A stretch of 37,505 bases of DNA from CAYFMP01 sp964344215 (GCA_964344215.1 CAYFMP010000033.1:1-37505), one strand, 5' to 3'. Positions 7,747 to 16,215 are shown, counted from the stretch's first letter. Numbers and translations are program-made. The notes: generated by a model not told the origin, from the letters alone.

Positions 7747-8565
7747 GTGGCTTCGACCGAACCAGGCAACGCGGTAAGCCGGTTTCTCGACAAGGTCGGG
7801 CGAACGGCGATCGCCGGCGTCGAGGAGACCGGCAATAGCGGTGTCCTGATCGTCGAGAGTTTCTATTGGCTGCTTTTGGGCCGTCGCATGGGCCAGCCGG
7901 TCCGGGCGAACGCCGTCTTCACGCAGATGATGGAAGTCGGCATTTATGCGCTGCCGATCATTGCGCTGCTGGCGGCGACCATCGGTATGATGCTGGCCAT
8001 CCAGGGCATCCACACGCTCCGCATCTTCGGGGCCGAGAGCCGCGTCACCATCGGTATCGCGTTCTCCGTCGTCCGCGAGTTCGCGCCGCTGATCACCGGC
8101 ATCCTGATCGCCGGCCGCTCGGGCTCGGCGCTGGCGGCGCGCATCGGCACCATGAAGATCAATCAGGAAATCGACGCGCTTAAGGTGATGGGCATCAATC
8201 CGACCCGGTTCCTGGTGGTGCCGGCGCTTCTCGGCATGATAGTCATGGTGCCGGCGTTGACCATGTTCAGCATCCTGATCGGCCTGCTCGCGGCCGGGGT
8301 CTACGTCGGTATCGACCTCGGCATTTCGCTGGCTGCCTATACCGACGACATCATCGATATCCTGAGCGTCGACGATCTCATGCACGGACTCGGCAAGAGC
8401 TGCATTTTCGCCGTGTTGATCGCCATCATCGGCGTCGTCAACGGCGCCGGCGTGCAAGGCGGCGCCGAGGGCGTCGGCAAGGCGACGACACGCTCGGTGG
8501 TGCAGGCGATCTCGGCGATCATCGTAACCGACATGGTATTCGCATTCGTGGCGACCCGGGCATGA
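7747..8565 (+). CDS. mlaE: MlaE-type lipid ABC transporter permease
   Basis: The 272-residue inner-membrane permease belongs to the MlaE/YrbE family that partners MCE proteins in phospholipid transport between the membranes. It has several hydrophobic segments. The family core is visible as REFAPLITGILIAGRSGSALAARIGTMKINQEIDAL, which includes the conserved EIDAL coupling motif. GTG 7747 follows AGAGGA. The stop overlaps the ATPase gene start by four bases (ATGA), typical of translational coupling. Transport direction cannot be told from sequence. Confidence 0.93.
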   Translation: MASTEPGNAVSRFLDKVGRTAIAGVEETGNSGVLIVESFYWLLLGRRMGQPVRANAVFTQMMEVGIYALPIIALLAATIGMMLAIQGIHTLRIFGAESRVTIGIAFSVVREFAPLITGILIAGRSGSALAARIGTMKINQEIDALKVMGINPTRFLVVPALLGMIVMVPALTMFSILIGLLAAGVYVGIDLGISLAAYTDDIIDILSVDDLMHGLGKSCIFAVLIAIIGVVNGAGVQGGAEGVGKATTRSVVQAISAIIVTDMVFAFVATRA

Positions 8566-9401
8566 GCGCTGACAAGACAAATACCGAACCGCCGTCGCCG
8601 GTGATCGAGGTCGAGGACCTGGTCACCCATTACGGTCCCCGGCAAATCCTAAACGGCATTACCATGGAAGTCCGCGAGGGCGAGATCATGGTCATCATGG
8701 GCGGCAGCGGGTCGGGCAAGAGTACGCTGCTGCGCCACCTTATGGCGCTGGAGGCGAAGACGTCGGGAACCATGCGCATACTCGGCAACGACATCGACCA
8801 ACTCAGCCAACGGGAATTCTTCGATCTGCGCAAGCGCTTGGGCGTCGCCTTTCAGGGCGGCGCCCTGTTCAGTTCCATGACCGTCGGCGAGAACGTCATG
8901 CTGCCGCTCTACGAACACACCGACCTCGATCCCATGACCATGGAAATCATGGCCCGCATGAAGCTCGAAGTGGTCGAACTGGGAGGTTTCGAGAACCTGA
9001 TGCCGGCCGAACTGTCGGGCGGCATGATCAAGCGCGCCGCCTTTGCCCGCGCCGTCGTCATGGACCCGAAAATCCTGTTCTGCGACGAGCCTTCGGCCGG
9101 ACTCGATCCGGCGGTGGCGTCCGCGCTCGACGATCTCATCCTCAAATTGCGCGACGCCATGGGCATGAGCATCGTGGTGGTGACCCACGAATTGGACAGC
9201 GCCTTTAAGATCGCCGACCGAATCACTATTCTCGATCGCGGGGACATTCTGATGATCGGCAGCGTAGACGAGGTGAAGAGCTCTTCCAACGAGCGGGTCT
9301 ACAACTTGCTCAACCGGGTGCCGGACGACGACACCTTGGATGCGGACGAGTACCTAAGCCGGTTGACCGGCGTCGATGTGGGCGAGGGAGCGGCCTTATG
9401 A
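8562..9401 (+). CDS. mlaF: MlaF-type lipid ABC transporter ATPase
   Basis: The 279-residue ATP-binding subunit has Walker A GGSGSGKS at residues 47-54, the ABC signature LSGGMIKRAAFARA, Walker B ILFCDEPSAGLDP and the switch histidine in VVTHELDS. The LSGGM signature is characteristic of Mla/MCE-system ATPases. It powers lipid movement through the MlaE permease. It overlaps both neighbours by four bases, so the three subunits are almost certainly co-translated. Confidence 0.94.
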   Translation: MSADKTNTEPPSPVIEVEDLVTHYGPRQILNGITMEVREGEIMVIMGGSGSGKSTLLRHLMALEAKTSGTMRILGNDIDQLSQREFFDLRKRLGVAFQGGALFSSMTVGENVMLPLYEHTDLDPMTMEIMARMKLEVVELGGFENLMPAELSGGMIKRAAFARAVVMDPKILFCDEPSAGLDPAVASALDDLILKLRDAMGMSIVVVTHELDSAFKIADRITILDRGDILMIGSVDEVKSSSNERVYNLLNRVPDDDTLDADEYLSRLTGVDVGEGAAL

Positions 9402-10375
9402 GAAGCAGCAAGATCAACTATCTGGCCGTCGGCGTCTTCGTCATCGCCATGATCGCCGGCCTCGTCGTCTCGGTCGCTCTGTTGACCGGGCGGACCGGTC
9501 CGACCGACGCCTATTACGCCGTCTACACCAACGTCACCGGCGTCAAGTTCGGGACCCAGGTGGTCTACGAGGGCTACCCGATCGGACAGGTCGAAACGGT
9601 GACGCCCCAGGAGAACAGGGGCAGGATGGAATTCCGGGTCGATTTCTCGGTCACTCAGGGATGGCGCATCCCCGATGACAGCGAGGTCGAGATCTCGGCT
9701 CCCGGGTTGCTCGCCGCCAAGACGTTGAGCATCCATGCCGGCGCCAGCGCCGATTCGCTGAAGCCCGGCGACCAGGTCAATTCCCGCGAAACCACCAACG
9801 TGTTCGGCGCCGTCACCTCGCTCGCCGACGAGTTGGCCGAGTTGATCGAGAAGGAAGCCAAGCCGTTGCTGAAGAACGTCAACGCCGCCGTCTCCGACAT
9901 CAACCGGCTTCTGATCGGCGAGGGCGACCTGTTGATCAAGGACGTCTCGAAGCTGATCCAGTCGCTGAGCGAACGGGTGCCGCAGGTGGCCGACGAGATC
10001 GGCGTCTTCAGCAGCAACATGAGCGAAGCCAGCGTCGAGATCCGCAAGTTGGTTTCACCCGCCAACCGCAAGCAGATCGAGGCTGTCATCGGCGATATGG
10101 AACAGGCCGTTACCAAGTTCGATGCGGTGCTGATTTCGATGAACGGCATTCTGGCCGACTTCGACAGGCTTGTGTTCGACCCGGAGAGCGACGTCGAGAC
10201 CATCATCAAGGAAGCCCGCTACGTCGTCGAATCGGTGTCGCGCCATATCGACTCGATCAACCAGAACATGGAAGGGGCGGCCCGCAACATGAACGAATTC
10301 AGCCGCCAGATCAGGGCCAACCCGGGCCTGCTGCTCGGAGGAACGCCGCAGAAAGACCAGGCCCAGGCGCCGTGA
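9398..10375 (+). CDS. mlaD: MlaD-type MCE substrate-binding protein
   Basis: The 325-residue protein has one N-terminal membrane anchor (about residues 8-28), a periplasmic MCE domain (about 38-115) and a long helical C-terminal region that may form a coiled coil (to about 310). It is longer than E. coli MlaD (about 180 residues), so it may project further towards the outer membrane. It starts in an ATGA overlap with the ATPase gene. MCE domains form hexameric rings that carry lipids. Confidence 0.9.
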   Translation: MRSSKINYLAVGVFVIAMIAGLVVSVALLTGRTGPTDAYYAVYTNVTGVKFGTQVVYEGYPIGQVETVTPQENRGRMEFRVDFSVTQGWRIPDDSEVEISAPGLLAAKTLSIHAGASADSLKPGDQVNSRETTNVFGAVTSLADELAELIEKEAKPLLKNVNAAVSDINRLLIGEGDLLIKDVSKLIQSLSERVPQVADEIGVFSSNMSEASVEIRKLVSPANRKQIEAVIGDMEQAVTKFDAVLISMNGILADFDRLVFDPESDVETIIKEARYVVESVSRHIDSINQNMEGAARNMNEFSRQIRANPGLLLGGTPQKDQAQAP

Positions 10376-10431
10376 CCGAAGCGGGTCAACCGGGATAGAC
10401 TGAACGCCAGCGACAATCGGGAGCCGGAAAG

Positions 10432-11046
10432 ATGGGGGATGGTTTGAAAAGGACATTGATGGTGCCGCTGGCGATAGCAGCGAGTGCCCTGCTGACTGCC
10501 TGCGCCTCGGCGCCGCCGGTGCCCGAAGACCAGTTCTACCGCCTGCAGGCCGTTCACGCCGCCGAGGCCGCCGCCACGGCGCTGTTTCCCGGCACCATCG
10601 AGGTCGACCGCTTCGTTGCCGACGGCCTGACTTCGGAGCGCCCCATCGTCTACTCGGAGAGCGGCAAGCCGAGCCAGGTCAAGGCCTACCACTATCATTT
10701 CTGGATCAAGCCGCCGACGGTCATGCTGCGCGACGAAATGGTCGCCTTCCTGCGCGCCGCCAACGTCGCCGACGCCGTCGTCACGCCCGAGATCCGGGTC
10801 CAGGCCAACTACGTGCTGACCGGCAAGATCAAGCACCTCGAACAGATCAAGGGCAAGATCAACCGCAGCCTGCTCGAAATGGAGCTCGGTTTGCGAAAAC
10901 CCACCGACGGTAAGTTGTTGTTCCTGAAAACCTACAGGATCGAGAACGAGTCCGGCGGGGCGAGCGTGGGCGACGCGGTCGATTCGCTGAATACGGCGCT
11001 GTCCATCGTCTACGCCGACTTCGTCGCCGATCTGGCGAAGCTTTAA
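10432..11046 (+). CDS. ABC-type transport auxiliary lipoprotein (PqiC-like)
   Basis: The 204-residue product starts with a lipoprotein signal peptide ending in the lipobox LTAC, with C24 as the lipidated cysteine. The mature part resembles the auxiliary lipoproteins encoded next to MCE transporters (FYRLQAVH near the start, then IEVDRFVADGL and PIVYSESGKP). Such proteins probably help the MCE pathway contact the outer membrane. It starts 56 bases after mlaD on the same strand. Confidence 0.82.
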   Translation: MGDGLKRTLMVPLAIAASALLTACASAPPVPEDQFYRLQAVHAAEAAATALFPGTIEVDRFVADGLTSERPIVYSESGKPSQVKAYHYHFWIKPPTVMLRDEMVAFLRAANVADAVVTPEIRVQANYVLTGKIKHLEQIKGKINRSLLEMELGLRKPTDGKLLFLKTYRIENESGGASVGDAVDSLNTALSIVYADFVADLAKL

Positions 11047-11076
11047 ACGCCGGCTGCCGCCCGCTTCGGTGCACCG

Positions 11077-11679
11077 ATGACCGTAGTTCCGAAAGACGCC
11101 GCACCAACCGGGTCCTTGATCGCCGATGACGAACTGTTGTCCCGCGACGGGCACCTGGGCGGCGTGATGTGGTTCACCGGCCTGTCGGGTTCGGGGAAAT
11201 CGACTTTGGCGGCGGCGCTTGAGCAACGCCTTTTCGAGGCCGGCTACCATGTCGGCGCGCTCGACGGTGACAACCTGCGCCACGGTCTGAGCTCGGATCT
11301 CGGGTTTTCCGACGACGACCGGGCCGAAAACATCCGACGTGTCGGCGAGGTAGCGGCGCTGTTCGCGGCCGGCGGCATGGTCGTGGTGACGGCGTTCATT
11401 TCGCCGTTCCAGGCCGATCGCCGGCTGGCCCGGCGCGCCGCCGGAGACGGGTTTCACGAGATCTTTCTCGACCCCGGCCTCGAGGTCTGCGAACGGCGCG
11501 ACCCGAAGGGCCTGTACAAGAAGGCGCGGGCTGGCGAGATCGCCGAGTTCACCGGAATTTCGTCGCCCTACGAGGAACCGCAATCGCCCGAGTTGGTGAT
11601 AGATACCGGCGTTCTCGACGTCGACGAATGTCTGGAGAGATTGGTTGAATACGCGAACCGCGCCTTTCGCGCGCCCTGA
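11077..11679 (+). CDS. cysC: Adenylylsulfate (APS) kinase
   Basis: CysC phosphorylates adenosine 5'-phosphosulfate to PAPS with ATP. The 200-residue protein has the P-loop GLSGSGKST at about residues 35-43, the APS-binding stretch LDGDNLRHGLSSDLGFSDDDRAENIRR, and the family end motifs FISPF and KGLYKKARAGEI. It lies 30 bases after the lipoprotein gene and may be the last gene of that transcript. No cysD or cysN sulfurylase gene is nearby, so a link to sulfation rather than cysteine synthesis is possible. Confidence 0.93.
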   Translation: MTVVPKDAAPTGSLIADDELLSRDGHLGGVMWFTGLSGSGKSTLAAALEQRLFEAGYHVGALDGDNLRHGLSSDLGFSDDDRAENIRRVGEVAALFAAGGMVVVTAFISPFQADRRLARRAAGDGFHEIFLDPGLEVCERRDPKGLYKKARAGEIAEFTGISSPYEEPQSPELVIDTGVLDVDECLERLVEYANRAFRAP

Positions 11680-11699
11680 ACCGGACGATCCCGTCCCGC

Positions 11700-11942
11700 C
11701 TACATGCCGAGGGCGCGTTTGTAGAGGTCGAGGACCTGTTCCATCTCGTCGCGGTCGCCGGCGTCCATCTTGCGCAGCCGGATCAGCTGCCTCAGCACCT
11801 TGACGTCGAATCCGCCGCCCTTGGCCTCCGCGTAAATATCCCGGATATCGTCGGACAACGCCTTCTTTTCCTCTTCCAACCGCTCGATCCTCTCAACGAA
11901 GGAACGCAACCGCTCTCCGGCGATTCCGCCAATATCCGCCAT
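11700..11942 (-). CDS. gapR: GapR family (DUF2312) nucleoid-associated protein
   Basis: The 80-residue helical protein matches the DUF2312/GapR family: RLRSFVERIERLEEEKKALSDDIRDIYAEAKGGGFDVKVLRQLIRLRK. In Caulobacter, GapR clamps overtwisted DNA ahead of replication and transcription and stimulates topoisomerases. ATG 11942 is chosen because AAGGAATTGGG lies just upstream and the family begins here; a longer frame reaching 12104 is non-conserved. It converges with cysC, whose stop is 20 bases away. Confidence 0.93.
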   Translation of the reverse strand: MADIGGIAGERLRSFVERIERLEEEKKALSDDIRDIYAEAKGGGFDVKVLRQLIRLRKMDAGDRDEMEQVLDLYKRALGM

Positions 11943-11980
11943 TCCCAATTCCTTTCCGTGAATTCGACGCTGAAACTCTG

Positions 11981-11996
11981 GACTCGGCCCCGAGTC
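11981..11996. repeat. 16-bp palindrome upstream of gapR
   Basis: GACTCGG and CCGAGTC face each other across two C residues, about 40 bases before the gapR start and 140 bases before the divergent response-regulator gene. It could be an operator or a hairpin in the gapR leader. No regulator is identified. Confidence 0.45.
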
Positions 11997-12139
11997 ATCC
12001 ATGGCCGGCCCGGCAAGATAATCCGCCGGGCGGCGGCCCGCAAGCTCCGGCCTGTGGACAAAAAGGCCCTTCGGTTGCGAAATCATCGGCAATTTGATAA
12101 GCATAAAAGCGTATGTATTCGTAGTCGGGGGAGATACGA

Positions 12140-13201
12140 TTGGCCACCTACGACCTGTCCAGATGCAGTATCCTCATCGTCGAGGACAACATATACGTCC
12201 GCAATACTTTCGAAGATTTACTGCGTAACTTCCAGTTCGGGAAGATCACTACCGCCGACCACGGCGAGGATGCCATCGAATACCTGAAGATGATGAAGGC
12301 GGCCAGCAATCCGGGCCCCGACATCATCATGTCGGACCTGGTGATGGCGCCGATCAACGGCATGTTGCTGACCCGCTGGGTGCGCTCGGCCAAGGAGAGC
12401 CCCAATCGCATGGTGCCGGTTATCCTGATCAGCGGCGCCGCCGACAAGGAGTATGTCAACTCGGCCCGCGATCTCGGCGCCACCGAGTTCATCGCCAAGC
12501 CGTTCTCGGCCACCTCCGTTTACGAGCGCGTCCTCGAGGTCATCGACTACCCGCGCCAGTTCATCACCACTCAGACGTTTTTCGGCCCCGACCGCCGCCG
12601 CCGGGAAGAAAGTCCGCCCGATAACAAGGAGCGCCGGGTCAAGGACGAAAACGAAGTGACCATCGTCTATTCGGCGGACAAGGTGGTGAAACCGAAAACG
12701 GCTTCCGACGTCTGGTATTGGCGGTTGCCCAACACGCTCAAGGAGAAGGCCGGCAGCGGCCTGCTCGGCCCCGACGTCCGGGGCGAGATGCCCCTCGACC
12801 TCATCGAGGAGGCCGAGGAGCAACTGGAACGCGCCGCCCTCGACTTCACCACCTGGGCCGCCGAATACCTGGCCAAGTTGTCCGACCTGTGCACGGAAGC
12901 GCTGATGGAGCCGGGCCGCCGCAGCCGCCATTTTGGGGAGATTCACAACCTCGCTCTGGAGCTGCGCGGCCAGGGCGGAACCTTCGGTTATCCCTTGATC
13001 TCGACCATCGGCAAGATGCTGTTCGACTGTACCGGCGAAGGCTGTCGCGAGGACGACGCCGCGGTCGAGATCGTCAAATGCCACATCGATTCGATGCGCG
13101 CCGTCATCCGCGAGAAAGTGGCCGGCGACGGCGGCGAGATCGGCCAGGCGTTGCTCAAGGGGCTACAGCAGAGCGTCGCCAAGTTTCAGGTCGTCGCCTG
13201 A
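12140..13201 (+). CDS. Response regulator with degenerate Hpt-like C-terminal region
   Basis: The 353-residue protein has an N-terminal receiver domain (about residues 8-135) with acidic residues in VEDN, phosphoacceptor D66 in MSDLVMAPINGM, switch residue S99 in LISG and K120 in AKPF. There is no DNA-binding output domain. A charged linker (about 150-175) leads to a helical region (about 215-345) with HNLALELRGQGGTFGY. This resembles the phosphotransfer (Hpt) signature HxLKGxxxxFG, but the histidine position is Leu273; a histidine is present four residues earlier (H269). It probably docks a partner rather than transferring phosphate. TTG 12140 follows a strong GGGGGAG. It diverges from gapR. 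Confidence 0.85.
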   Translation: MATYDLSRCSILIVEDNIYVRNTFEDLLRNFQFGKITTADHGEDAIEYLKMMKAASNPGPDIIMSDLVMAPINGMLLTRWVRSAKESPNRMVPVILISGAADKEYVNSARDLGATEFIAKPFSATSVYERVLEVIDYPRQFITTQTFFGPDRRRREESPPDNKERRVKDENEVTIVYSADKVVKPKTASDVWYWRLPNTLKEKAGSGLLGPDVRGEMPLDLIEEAEEQLERAALDFTTWAAEYLAKLSDLCTEALMEPGRRSRHFGEIHNLALELRGQGGTFGYPLISTIGKMLFDCTGEGCREDDAAVEIVKCHIDSMRAVIREKVAGDGGEIGQALLKGLQQSVAKFQVVA

Positions 13202-13231
13202 GCTCCGAGCCGAAAAGAGCGGGAGGGTTGC

Positions 13232-14365
13232 TCAGCCGAGGTCGCGTGTCTCGGCGATCAACTGTTCAACCACCAGCGTCAAGGCTTCCTCGGAGGTCTT
13301 GCCGTCTTCAAGGGCGGCGTGGTAGGTGGCCAACTGACGGTGGGCGCTGGTGCCGCGTTTCAGGATGGTCCGCAAATGCAGGATTTCGTCTTCGCACTTC
13401 AGCGCCGCCGCGTCCTCGCCGACCAGATCGATCAGCTCGTCCAGCAGATCGGGGTAGGGGACGATCTTGCCCTTGCCGAAATCGACCAATCCCTCGTCGA
13501 ATCCATAGCGCTGCGCCCGCCAGCGGTTCTCGGCGATCAGCATGGCGGCGTAGCGACGCCAACGCTGGTTGTTCTGCTTCAGGCGATACAGCATGCGTAG
13601 GATACAGGTGAACAGGGCGGCAACGGCTACCGAGTCGTCGATCAGGGTGCAGACGTCGGCGATGCGCATTTCCAGCGTCGGGTAACGGGCGCTCGGCCGA
13701 ACGTCCCACCACAGCTTGGTGCCGTCCTCGATCAGCCCGGCGTCGACCAGGGCATCGACGTGGCGTTGATACTCGACGTGGGATTCGAAGGTATTGGGAA
13801 TGCCGGTCCGCGGCAACTCGTCCCAGGCGCTGAGCCGGTAGGACTTCAGCCCGGTGTCCTCGCCCTGCCAGAACGGCGACGAGGTGCTGAGCACCAGGAT
13901 GTGCGGCAGGAAGTAACTGACCTGATTGAGGAGGTCGATGCGCAATTCGTCGTCGTCGATGCCGACGTGGACGTGCATGCCGCAGATCAGCAACCGCCGG
14001 ACGACCCCTTGCAGGTCCTCGGCGATGATGTTGTAGCGTTCCTTGTCGGTATGGTCCTGGTCGTGCCAGTGCGAGAACGGGTGCGTCGAAGCGGCGATCG
14101 GCGCCAGCCCGTACTGGTCGGCGATCTCGACCACCTGACGGCGCATGTTGGTCAGGTACTTGCGGGCCTCCGGGATGGTCTTGCAGACCTTGGTGTTGAC
14201 CTCGATCTGCGAGCGCATGAACTCGTGTGCCACCAGGCCCTTGAAGCGCTTCTCGCACTTCTCGAACAGGGCATCGGGCGGGTTCGCCGCCAGTGCCCCG
14301 GTGGCGGCGTCGACCAACAGGTATTCCTCCTCGATGCCGACCGTGAATGACGGTTTGGCGGGCAT
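13232..14365 (-). CDS. YbdK-type carboxylate-amine ligase (GCS2 family)
   Basis: The 377-residue protein belongs to the type-2 glutamate-cysteine ligase family. It has FTVGIEEEYLLVD near the start, THPFSHW, the histidine-rich GMHVHVGI and the WWDVRPSARYPTLEMRIADV segment. Members such as E. coli YbdK join glutamate to an amine or cysteine weakly, and the true substrate is often unknown. It lies 13 bases after an N-formylglutamate amidohydrolase-like gene on the same strand, a pairing that suggests glutamyl-conjugate metabolism. Confidence 0.9.
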   Translation of the reverse strand: MPAKPSFTVGIEEEYLLVDAATGALAANPPDALFEKCEKRFKGLVAHEFMRSQIEVNTKVCKTIPEARKYLTNMRRQVVEIADQYGLAPIAASTHPFSHWHDQDHTDKERYNIIAEDLQGVVRRLLICGMHVHVGIDDDELRIDLLNQVSYFLPHILVLSTSSPFWQGEDTGLKSYRLSAWDELPRTGIPNTFESHVEYQRHVDALVDAGLIEDGTKLWWDVRPSARYPTLEMRIADVCTLIDDSVAVAALFTCILRMLYRLKQNNQRWRRYAAMLIAENRWRAQRYGFDEGLVDFGKGKIVPYPDLLDELIDLVGEDAAALKCEDEILHLRTILKRGTSAHRQLATYHAALEDGKTSEEALTLVVEQLIAETRDLG

Positions 14366-14378
14366 CGCGGGCCGTCCC

Positions 14379-15191
14379 CTAGAAACGCTCGACCCGGTGC
14401 AGGCCGTCCATGGCGAGAATCTCGCTCAACGTCTCGGACAGGATCGCCGCCCACCGGACGATCCCGGCTTCCTCGCGGACCTGTTCCTGATTGATCTCGA
14501 CCACGCAGTTGGCGATGCCGGCGGCGGCGCCGTGCATGTCGATGGTGTAGGCGAGGTGCTGGCCGGAGTAGGGCTCGTTGTCGCCGACGTTGAGGCCGCG
14601 TGCTTCGAGCTTCTCCATCAGCGGCACGGCGATCCTGGGGTCGCGGTTCCACAGCACGCCGACGTCCCACGGCCTCGGCGTGTCGCCGAACCGCGGGCTG
14701 AAGCTGTGCACGGAAAACAACGCCGGCGCCGTGCCGCGCTCCCAGAGTCGGGCCAGGGCCCGGTTGACGGCGTCGTGGTAGGGCTCGAACAGCTCACGGC
14801 GGCGGTTCCGCCTGTCGTCGTCGGATAGCCCCGAATTGCCGGGGACCGAGGTGTGGTCGATGGTCTCGACGATCGACTCCGGGTGTCCCGGCGGCCGGTT
14901 GAGGTCGACGATGAGGCGCGAGAACCCGGCCAGGACCAGTTGCGCATCGAGACTTTCCGACATCCGCCGGCAGACGCCGGCGGCGCCGATATCGTAGCCG
15001 ATGTGGCGCTCGAAGGCTTCGTCGGGCAGGCCCAGCCGGTCGAGGGCATGGGGCACGATGTTGCTGGCGTGATCGCAGACCAGCAGCAGGTGGGCGGCGC
15101 CGTCGCGGTTGACGATCTCGAACGGCGGCGGGTCGTCCGGCCCGAGCAGGGCCGTCGGCGGCGATGTGGCTGGTTCGGCTTGTGACGTCAT
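14379..15191 (-). CDS. N-formylglutamate amidohydrolase family protein
   Basis: The protein of about 270 residues matches the N-formylglutamate amidohydrolase (HutG-like) family: LLLVCDHASNIVPHAL, HIGYDIGAAGVCRRMSE, SRLIVDLNRPPGHPESI, and FSVHSFSPRF followed by WDVGVLWNRD. The metal-binding and active-site His/Asp residues of this metallohydrolase family sit in these blocks. No histidine-degradation genes are adjacent, so the substrate need not be N-formylglutamate. ATG 15191 is chosen; TTG 15209 would add six residues. It ends 13 bases before the YbdK-like gene and starts 14 bases after the LysR gene. Confidence 0.88.
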   Translation of the reverse strand: MTSQAEPATSPPTALLGPDDPPPFEIVNRDGAAHLLLVCDHASNIVPHALDRLGLPDEAFERHIGYDIGAAGVCRRMSESLDAQLVLAGFSRLIVDLNRPPGHPESIVETIDHTSVPGNSGLSDDDRRNRRRELFEPYHDAVNRALARLWERGTAPALFSVHSFSPRFGDTPRPWDVGVLWNRDPRIAVPLMEKLEARGLNVGDNEPYSGQHLAYTIDMHGAAAGIANCVVEINQEQVREEAGIVRWAAILSETLSEILAMDGLHRVERF

Positions 15192-15205
15192 TCCTCGACT
15201 ATACC

Positions 15206-16123
15206 TCAAGATGCCGGACCGTCCAGACCGCCGAAATAGGCTTTGCAGAAATTGGCGAAGGTCTCCGACAGCCGCGTGCGGCGGGCCCGTACCAGATAGG
15301 CGAGGACGATGCGGCCCGGGGGAATATCCTCGGCGATCGGCCTCGAGACCAGCCGGATGCCGTCGTAGGTCAGGTCCCCGGCCGGACGGGTGACCAGGAT
15401 CGAGTAGCCGTGTCCGTTGCCGACCAGGCCGCGCACGGTCTCGAACGACGGGGTCCGGAATCGGACGTCCGGCTCCAGGCCGTGGCGGAGGAACAGCGAC
15501 GTGAAGTAATCGCGGCTCGGCGGCACGTCGAGAAGGACCATCGGCTCGGCGACGAGATCGCGGAGCGAGATCCGCTCGGCGTCGGCGAACCGGTGGCCGG
15601 GCGGCAGCAGGACATAGGGCGGTGCCTCGAACAGCAGCTCCATGTTGACGTGATCGGGGAGGTCGACGTCGTAAAGTATGGCGTTCTCGTATAGGCCGGT
15701 TTCGAGGCCGTCCAGCAGGTCGGTCTGCAAGCCTTCGAACAGCGCCAGCGAGACGGCGCGGTGCTCGGCTTCGAAGGTCTTGATCAGGCGCGGCATGTAG
15801 AACGGCGCGATGGTCACGAAACAGCCGACGTTCAACTGCCCGTGCAGCCCGTGGCCCATCCGCGCGGCGCTGGTCTGGACCTCGAGGGCATGGGCCAGAA
15901 GCCCCCGCGTTTCGGCCAGCAGGCGTTGTCCGGCCGGGGTCAGCGTCACTCCTTGGGCGTGGTGGCGCAGGAATAATTGTACGCCGAACAGGCGTTCGAG
16001 CTTGGCGATGGCGGTGGAAACGGACGGCTGCGAGACGTTCAGGGAGCGCGCCGCCTCGGCGATGGAGCCGTGGTTGGCGGCGGTTACGAAGTAGTCGATC
16101 TGCCGAAGCGTGTAGGATATCAA
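15206..16123 (-). CDS. LysR-type transcriptional regulator
   Basis: The 305-residue protein has an N-terminal helix-turn-helix (LRQIDYFVTAANHGSIAEAARSLNVSQPSVSTAIAKLERLFGVQLF) and a periplasmic-binding-protein-like effector domain from about residue 90. It diverges from the HpaB-type monooxygenase gene across a 92-base AT-rich gap with a perfect inverted repeat (16141-16164), the usual arrangement for a LysR activator of a catabolic operon. The start is TTG 16123, since no ATG precedes the HTH. The effector is unknown but is probably the operon substrate or a related compound. Confidence 0.93.
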   Translation of the reverse strand: MISYTLRQIDYFVTAANHGSIAEAARSLNVSQPSVSTAIAKLERLFGVQLFLRHHAQGVTLTPAGQRLLAETRGLLAHALEVQTSAARMGHGLHGQLNVGCFVTIAPFYMPRLIKTFEAEHRAVSLALFEGLQTDLLDGLETGLYENAILYDVDLPDHVNMELLFEAPPYVLLPPGHRFADAERISLRDLVAEPMVLLDVPPSRDYFTSLFLRHGLEPDVRFRTPSFETVRGLVGNGHGYSILVTRPAGDLTYDGIRLVSRPIAEDIPPGRIVLAYLVRARRTRLSETFANFCKAYFGGLDGPAS

Positions 16124-16140
16124 TTTTTTCTATCCAATAT

Positions 16141-16164
16141 CTAGATAAATAATATTTTATCTAG
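16141..16164. promoter_or_regulatory. Inverted-repeat operator between lysR and the monooxygenase operon
   Basis: CTAGATAAA (16141-16149) and TTTATCTAG (16156-16164) form a perfect 9-bp inverted repeat around the 6-base centre TAATAT. It lies in AT-rich DNA that contrasts with its GC-rich surroundings. A possible -10 (CATAAT, 16179-16184) for the plus-strand operon lies downstream, and the repeat overlaps the weak -35 position (16156-16161, TTTATC). This fits LysR activation, but the binding protein is inferred from position. Confidence 0.7.
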
Positions 16165-16215
16165 GTTATCCGATCAATCATAATCCCTTGCCCGAACGGA
16201 CCGCAGGAGGGGATT

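Noticed and set aside
10219..11583. Minus-strand open frame of 454 codons under the lipoprotein and cysC genes
   Set aside because: The plus-strand genes have a lipobox and a P-loop; the antisense frame has nothing recognisable.
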